Origin: Candidatus Cybelea palsarum
GTDB lineage: Bacteria > Vulcanimicrobiota > Vulcanimicrobiia > Vulcanimicrobiales > Vulcanimicrobiaceae
Direction of reading: 5' to 3'
NCBI GenBank assembly: GCA_003166915.1
Contig: PMUK01000228.1
Location: forward strand, 1,212 to 45,729
Length of the DNA stretch: 44,518 nt
Made by a program: the position numbers and the translations under genes. Under the pieces are notes generated by a model. It did not search any database. It was given only the letters and a program-made list of their open reading frames with translations, and was not told the origin of the DNA. Positions 40,118 through 44,518 of the stretch are shown here, one piece after another (position 1 is the stretch's first letter; the number at the start of each line of letters is the position of its first letter).

Positions 40118-41776
40118 TCAGAATAACGACGTGAGGGCGGTCGCGCGAGCGACCGCCTCTTCTTCGCACATGGCCGCCCCTGCAGCAAAAAGTTGTGCAA
40201 GTTCCGTATCGGCGAGCCGCCGCGTAAGCGCATCCTGAAGGCCCTCGACTATTGCAAGATCGAGATGGATCCTTTGCCAGCCGGCCACGCGAAGCCGTTC
40301 CTCGGCGTATCCGATAAGGACGGCTGCCTCAGTTGCATTGCGTTCGGCCGCCAGAGCTGCGACGTAGGAAATCGCAGACAGCATTTCGATGGGTTGATGA
40401 AACTTCGCGGCTAACGCAAGCGCTTCGCGTGCAGCCGGCTCGGCCTTCGCGCGGTCGCCTGTGGCCAGGTAACAGGCGGCCACCTCTCCCACGACCGATA
40501 CGACGAGTTCGTCATCGGCAAACGACTTCGCCTCGATCAGCTGCTTCGCCGCCTCGTCATAGTTTCCGACTTCAGCCTCGAACTGCCCCAACCACGTCAA
40601 CGCTCGTGCCGTCTCGTCATCGCGGCCTAGCGATCGAAAGATCGCAACGCTTTCGGCATACATTCCTCGGACGCGCTCCACGCCGTCGGTCAAGAAGCTG
40701 CGCGCACATCGTCGCAGCACATCTGCAAGCAGCCGCTGGTCGCCACACTCGCGGGCGAGCTGCAGAGCGTCTTCCGCAGCCGATTTGGCTTCGCCTAATC
40801 GTTTTTCGCGAGAATGCTGATTGGCGACTTGCGAGACTGCGCGAGCTAGTCCACGGTCGTCGCCAATTTGCCGGTAAAGCGACTCCGCCGCGAGTGCCTG
40901 CGCGAACGCATTTTTCGTCGCGCCCTGATTGTTATACAACATCGAGAGCGTGTATCGCACGCGCGCCTCGACGACTGCCGGCAGCGGTGCGCCGTCGCCC
41001 AGAGCCCGCTCGCACCACAGCGTACCTTCGCTCAAAAGTGAAAGCCGCAGAAAGACGGGCGCCGTGTCGCCCGCAATCTCGGCGCCGAGCTCGCGATCGT
41101 TCTCTTTGCCGACCGTCCAACTCAAGGCCGCGCGGAAGTTCGGCAGCTCGTTTTCTAATCGCGCCAGCCAGTCGCGGCGAGGATTCGTATCCCACTCTTC
41201 GTAACCGTCACGGGCGATTGCCGCATAGACTTGCGCGTGTCGCTGCAAAGCGCCCCGCATTTCGCCGATTTCCTCGAGTTTCTCGCGGGCAAACTGACGA
41301 ATCGGTTCCAGCAAACGATACCGGGGATCCGCTTCCTGCATTTCCCTAACGAATAGAGACTTGTCAACCAGCGATGAGACGAGATCGATCGCGCCGACAT
41401 CATCCGTACCGCAGAGCGCGATCGCACTTTCGAGCGTGAATCCGCCCATGCAGGGGGCGCTGCGCCGCAAAAAATCCTGCTCTTCGGGCGCCAAGAGATT
41501 GTAGCTCCAATCGATCAGGGCGCGCATGGTTTGCTGGCGCGGTTGGCGATCGCGCCCGCCGGAGAGCACTCGCAGCTCCAGGTGCTCGGAGAGCTTTTCA
41601 ACCGATATCGTTCGGACGCGCGCCGCGGCGAGTTCGATCGCCAGCGCGATTCCGTCGAGTCGCCGGCAGATGTCTTCAACGAGCGCCGCGTTCGTCTCGA
41701 TGCGGAAGTCTCGGCTCGCCGCGCGGGCGCGTTCGTTGAAGAGTTGCACCGCGGAATCGAGATTTAGTCCCGACAT
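40118..41776 (-). CDS. winged-helix/TPR part of a split signalling ATPase
   Basis: A 552-codon ORF in exactly the same frame as the cyclase/NB-ARC ORF upstream, separated from it by one TAA. It begins MSGLNLDSAVQLFNERARA, which is the normal continuation of the NB-ARC module, with GIALAIELAAARVRTISVEKL and ALIDWSYNLLAPEEQDFLRR. About ten TPR-like helical repeats follow (about 170-520). Alone it lacks the ATPase. It could be translated separately from the ATG 3 nt after the stop, or the TAA may be a mutation in a gene of about 890 codons. No DNA-binding domain at the C-terminus. Confidence 0.7.
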   Translation of the reverse strand: MSGLNLDSAVQLFNERARAASRDFRIETNAALVEDICRRLDGIALAIELAAARVRTISVEKLSEHLELRVLSGGRDRQPRQQTMRALIDWSYNLLAPEEQDFLRRSAPCMGGFTLESAIALCGTDDVGAIDLVSSLVDKSLFVREMQEADPRYRLLEPIRQFAREKLEEIGEMRGALQRHAQVYAAIARDGYEEWDTNPRRDWLARLENELPNFRAALSWTVGKENDRELGAEIAGDTAPVFLRLSLLSEGTLWCERALGDGAPLPAVVEARVRYTLSMLYNNQGATKNAFAQALAAESLYRQIGDDRGLARAVSQVANQHSREKRLGEAKSAAEDALQLARECGDQRLLADVLRRCARSFLTDGVERVRGMYAESVAIFRSLGRDDETARALTWLGQFEAEVGNYDEAAKQLIEAKSFADDELVVSVVGEVAACYLATGDRAKAEPAAREALALAAKFHQPIEMLSAISYVAALAAERNATEAAVLIGYAEERLRVAGWQRIHLDLAIVEGLQDALTRRLADTELAQLFAAGAAMCEEEAVARATALTSLF

Positions 41777-41779
41777 TTC

Positions 41780-42796
41780 TTAGACGTTTTCGCCGCCGAC
41801 GTTGAGCGGTTCGCGGCTCGTTGCTAGAACCGTAACGTAGCGGCAACGGCTTATCATCGCCGCCACAACGCGCGCGACCTCGCCAATCAGATGCTCGCAG
41901 TTGTCGAGAACGAGCAGCAGCTCGCGTTCTTCCAGATATTTGAGGAGCGCCTCGAGCGGCGCGACACCTTTGGCCTGATCGACGCCGAGCACCGAGAGCA
42001 AGACGCTGATCACGAGCGCTTCGTCGGAGATGGAAGCGAGGTCGACGAACCAGGTGCCGTCTTTCCTATCGTTGAGCACCGATGCCGCCGCCTCGAGAGC
42101 CAGTCGCGTCTTCCCCATACCGCCGGCGCCAACGACCGTGACGAGGGCTTCGGTTTCGAGAAGCCGTTCTATCCGTAGAACGTCCTGCTGCCTTCCGACG
42201 AAACTCGTCGTTTGCAGCGGAAGATTGTTGGGCGGCGTTTCGAGCGCGCGCAGGGCTTTGAACTCGGTGCGCAGCTCCGCACCAATCGCCTGAAAAACGC
42301 GCTCGGGCGCTTTGAGGTCGCGCAGCGCAATGGTGCCGAGTTGGCGCAGCGTTATCCCCGGCGGGAGGCTCCCCGTTATAAGATCGGCGACATCTCCCGA
42401 GACGAGAATCTGGCCGCCGTGACCGGTCGAGACCAGACGCGCCGCGCGATTGACCGCCGTGCCGAAATAATCGCCGGAGCGTTCGTCGGCCTCGCCTGCC
42501 GCAATCGCCATCCGAACGCGCAACTCGTCCACATCGGCGAAGTTCTCGCGGCCAAGGCGTCGCTGCGCATCGACCGCCGCTTCGAGCGCCTCACCGACGC
42601 TCCAGAACGCGGCGCAAAAGGCATCGCCGATCGTCTTAAAAACGTATCCTCGCCGCCGTTCGATCTCGGACCGCACGATCTCGTCATGCCGTCGTACGGC
42701 ATCACGCATCGCCTCGCCATGGGCGTCCCACCGTCGCGTGCTTCCCTCGATGTCGGAGAATAAAAACGCGACCGTGCCCGAAGGAAGAGCCGCCAG
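41780..42796 (-). CDS. adenylate/guanylate cyclase-like + NB-ARC ATPase part of a split protein
   Basis: A 338-codon ORF. A class III cyclase domain comes first: upstream of the first ATG (42709) the frame still encodes SGTVAFLFSDIEGSTRRWD, with the first metal-binding Asp, so the true start must be earlier. The only near-cognate start after the TAG at 42806-42808 is CTG 42796. An AAA/NB-ARC ATPase follows: P-loop VVGAGGMGKTRLALEAA, Walker B LLLVLDNCEH, sensor VLATSREPL. It then stops at TAA 41780-41782, just where the winged-helix region should begin. It would couple nucleotide signalling to the TPR part encoded downstream. Confidence 0.7.
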   Translation of the reverse strand: MAALPSGTVAFLFSDIEGSTRRWDAHGEAMRDAVRRHDEIVRSEIERRRGYVFKTIGDAFCAAFWSVGEALEAAVDAQRRLGRENFADVDELRVRMAIAAGEADERSGDYFGTAVNRAARLVSTGHGGQILVSGDVADLITGSLPPGITLRQLGTIALRDLKAPERVFQAIGAELRTEFKALRALETPPNNLPLQTTSFVGRQQDVLRIERLLETEALVTVVGAGGMGKTRLALEAAASVLNDRKDGTWFVDLASISDEALVISVLLSVLGVDQAKGVAPLEALLKYLEERELLLVLDNCEHLIGEVARVVAAMISRCRYVTVLATSREPLNVGGENV

Positions 42797-42805
42797 GGGC
42801 TTGGC

Positions 42806-44356
42806 CTAAACGTCTTTTCGCTTATGTCGCGTCAAGCTCGTTATTGGAACAACCTGCTTGGAGAGCACGGCGACAAGCTCCGCGCGACTCTTGACGTCGA
42901 AAGTCTGGAAGAGCTGGGCGAGCTGGTTGCGGACGGTGTGCGGGCTACGTCCAAGCTTCTTGGCAATCTCCGCGTTACGCTGGCCCTCGCGCAATAACGC
43001 GAGCACTTCGCGCTTCGCAGGTGGGATGCGCTCGAGCGGAACGACGGTCGACATTTTTGAATCGGAGATTCGGCGGGCGATCCAGCTATTCGGCCAGGGT
43101 GCGATCTTGTGAGCGGCCCGCTCGAGCCAGCGCTTGTCGCGCGTCGCTTCGAAAAGGCCCATCGCGCACAACGCGGCCCGCCACCCGTAATTAAAGTCTT
43201 CGAAGATCGACCACGCTTCCGTAAGCGCAGTTTTTCCTTCTTCCGTATCGCCGAGCCGAAGCCAGGCGATGCCCTGCGAGTAGCTTTCGAAACCGCGAAC
43301 GCGAGGATCGCTGCCGTACGAGAACATCGGGGTGACCGATGACTTAAGCGAGCGAAAACGCGCTAAATATTGTTCGGCCACCGCAGGGTTTTCGTTGGCG
43401 TGCAGCTCGGCGAGAACCAGGAGCGCCTCACGCTCTTCGCCGGTCACTTCATTCCACGAGATGCGTTGGGCGATCTCGCTGGCCTCCTGCAACTGCTCGG
43501 CGGAAAAGGCCGTTTCGCCGGTATTCCGGGCGAGAAGCGCTCGATCCAAGTAGCACAGGACGCCCCAATGCTCGGACGGCGCCAGCGTGCCTGCCTTTTT
43601 GAAGGAACCGAAAGCGGCCAGTTCATTGCCCTGCAACTCATCGACCGCCGCAAGGAAACGGGTAACTTGAAAGTGCTCGAGTGCGAGCCCCGTCGTCCAG
43701 GGCAGCGCGTTGTAGGTATGACGAACGCGCGCCGCTACGTCGTGCAGCGGCATCTCCCGGCACAGCAGGGCAAGCGTGAGGAGCGCGTTCCCGCGGAGGT
43801 ACTCATCAGGCATTTCCGAGCCGTCGAGCTCGTCAAGGGCCTTTTCCAGCTCTTCGACCTGCCGGAGCACGTCGCTGCGCCGCAACGCAATCCACGAAAG
43901 CATGATGTGGGCCCTGGCTCGGTTGTTCGGATCGTTCGACCGCAGTTGGACCGTCGCGGCCTCTTCGGCCGTGCGATGATCGTGCTGCATCCACGCGATT
44001 GCAGCCGTGTAGAAGTACGCTTCATCGTACAGGGAATCGCCTGGCAGTAAGTCGTCCAGGGCACGATTGATCAGCCTTTGTCCCGCTACGTAGTCACTCG
44101 TGTATCCCAAAGCGGCGCCCAAAAAAACGTCGCGGGCTACACGAAGGCGGCCGGAATCCTCGGGAAAGTCCGAAAGCGAGCCGATGACATCGAAAAATCG
44201 GCGCTCGCGCGAGGCTAGCCGCGCAGCTGCGATGACGCCATCGGGCGTCTCGTTGCCGTCGATAATTTGATGGCAACGGTCAAAGTCTGCCGCTCTTAGA
44301 GCGCCTTCGAATTCGGCGTTATCGAACGTCGGGACTGGTCGAACGGTTGTCTGCAT
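42806..44356 (-). CDS. TPR-containing LuxR-type regulator
   Basis: A 516-residue regulator with a long helical-repeat N-terminal region (about 20-430, with TPR-like units such as DEAYFYTAAIAWMQHDHR) and a C-terminal LuxR/GerE helix-turn-helix. The latter reads LERIPPAKREVLALLREGQ, AEIAKKLGRSPHTVRNQL, FQTFDVKSRAELVAVL. There is no ATPase domain. Its stop (TAG) is 10 nt from the probable CTG start of the cyclase gene, in the same frame. The layout resembles the regulator at 22594-23370, only with a longer repeat region. The ATG at 44356 has no strong ribosome binding site. Confidence 0.82.
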   Translation of the reverse strand: MQTTVRPVPTFDNAEFEGALRAADFDRCHQIIDGNETPDGVIAAARLASRERRFFDVIGSLSDFPEDSGRLRVARDVFLGAALGYTSDYVAGQRLINRALDDLLPGDSLYDEAYFYTAAIAWMQHDHRTAEEAATVQLRSNDPNNRARAHIMLSWIALRRSDVLRQVEELEKALDELDGSEMPDEYLRGNALLTLALLCREMPLHDVAARVRHTYNALPWTTGLALEHFQVTRFLAAVDELQGNELAAFGSFKKAGTLAPSEHWGVLCYLDRALLARNTGETAFSAEQLQEASEIAQRISWNEVTGEEREALLVLAELHANENPAVAEQYLARFRSLKSSVTPMFSYGSDPRVRGFESYSQGIAWLRLGDTEEGKTALTEAWSIFEDFNYGWRAALCAMGLFEATRDKRWLERAAHKIAPWPNSWIARRISDSKMSTVVPLERIPPAKREVLALLREGQRNAEIAKKLGRSPHTVRNQLAQLFQTFDVKSRAELVAVLSKQVVPITSLTRHKRKDV

Positions 44357-44518
44357 CGATTCCGATCTGCGGGGTAAAGCAAGGGACGGTCAGCCCGGCA
44401 GTTCCCCGTCAAGTCGGGCCCTTTCTATGGTACCTTCGTACCGGCCTTCGGGCAAGGATTTTTTCCCGAATGCCGGCACGAGGTGAGGAGTTTACAGGAT
44501 CGAGCCGCCTACCGAGGA

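Noticed and set aside
40333-41349. 338-codon plus-strand ORF opposite the TPR region
   Set aside because: Arg/Pro-rich translation antisense to well-formed helical repeats; no start signal. Shadow ORF.
40118-44356. Genome-wide reassignment of TAG or TAA
   Set aside because: TAG and TAA end many other genes in this window at natural positions (for example TAG 5805, TAA 3578 and 36036), so the in-frame stops here are local.
44429-44442. GGTAC-CTTC-GTACC inverted repeat upstream of the LuxR/TPR gene
   Set aside because: Only 5-bp arms and no clear -10/-35 beside it. It could be an operator but I cannot support it; the rest of 44357-44518 shows no gene either.

Overview
The window is a GC-rich, gene-dense stretch of a bacterial chromosome with no tRNA, rRNA, IS element, phage gene or CRISPR array that I can see. 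The lineage is inferred, not proven. Eleven lipobox proteins, six NHL/SMP-30/streptogramin-lyase-type beta-propellers, an ECF42-type sigma factor and many GTG/TTG starts would fit a deep-branching soil or rock lineage such as Candidatus Eremiobacterota (WPS-2). Acidobacteriota-like or Dormibacterota-like origins are not excluded. Several genes have a -10 element 6-9 nt before the start codon and no Shine-Dalgarno, so leaderless transcripts look common.

Layout. 1-190: 3' tail of a Pro-rich protein and its terminator. 419-5771: FAD monooxygenase, secreted aspartyl protease with a PDZ domain, and S9 prolyl oligopeptidase. 5805-8548 (minus): exported phosphoesterase, then a propeller lipoprotein. 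8730-10550: RecQ. 10563-17819: Vgb-like propeller, secreted protein, large arylsulfatase, small lipoprotein, and two convergent propeller lipoproteins. 18078-23370: exported beta-carbonic anhydrase, a frame-broken lipoprotein, a 12-Cys secreted protein coupled to a DsbA-like lipoprotein, a frame-broken PQQ-type propeller and a LuxR regulator. 23442-28101 (minus): cupredoxin lipoprotein, propeller lipoprotein, small secreted protein and penicillin acylase. 28162-29752 (minus): DGPF/YCII protein plus ECF42 sigma factor. 29890-30944: CADD/PqqC-like oxidase coupled to a minimal zincin. 30958-34255 (minus): hom-metX-cystathionine synthase operon. 34516-36036: F420-dependent-reductase-like protein and AlkA-type glycosylase. 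36063-37713 (minus): membrane protein, winged-helix regulator and UppS, overlapping by 4 nt. 37829-40099: propeller lipoprotein, DUF4126-like protein and a secreted protein. 40118-44356 (minus): LuxR/TPR regulator, then a cyclase/NB-ARC/TPR protein broken by an in-frame stop.

The best candidate for a new system is the leader of the methionine operon. A consensus-like promoter (TTGACA, 17 bp, TAATCT with an extended TG) fires almost exactly at the ATG of a 24-codon ORF (34364-34438, minus). That ORF has Met at codons 1, 9, 10, 13, 16 and 18. Codons 20-22 can pair with the 5' arm of a 13-bp terminator-like hairpin (34296-34326) that stands before hom. This is the geometry of ribosome-mediated transcription attenuation, here apparently sensing charged Met-tRNA from a leaderless leader peptide. 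The homoserine dehydrogenase lacks an ACT domain, so the operon may rely on this control instead of threonine feedback.

Other points: a perfect 17-bp palindrome over the -10 of the membrane-protein/regulator/uppS operon, an ECF42-like promoter before the DGPF gene, a Cys-rich exported substrate candidate coupled to a CPYC oxidoreductase, and several breaks in reading frame (about 19172, 21815 and 41780) that could be decay, recoding or assembly error.
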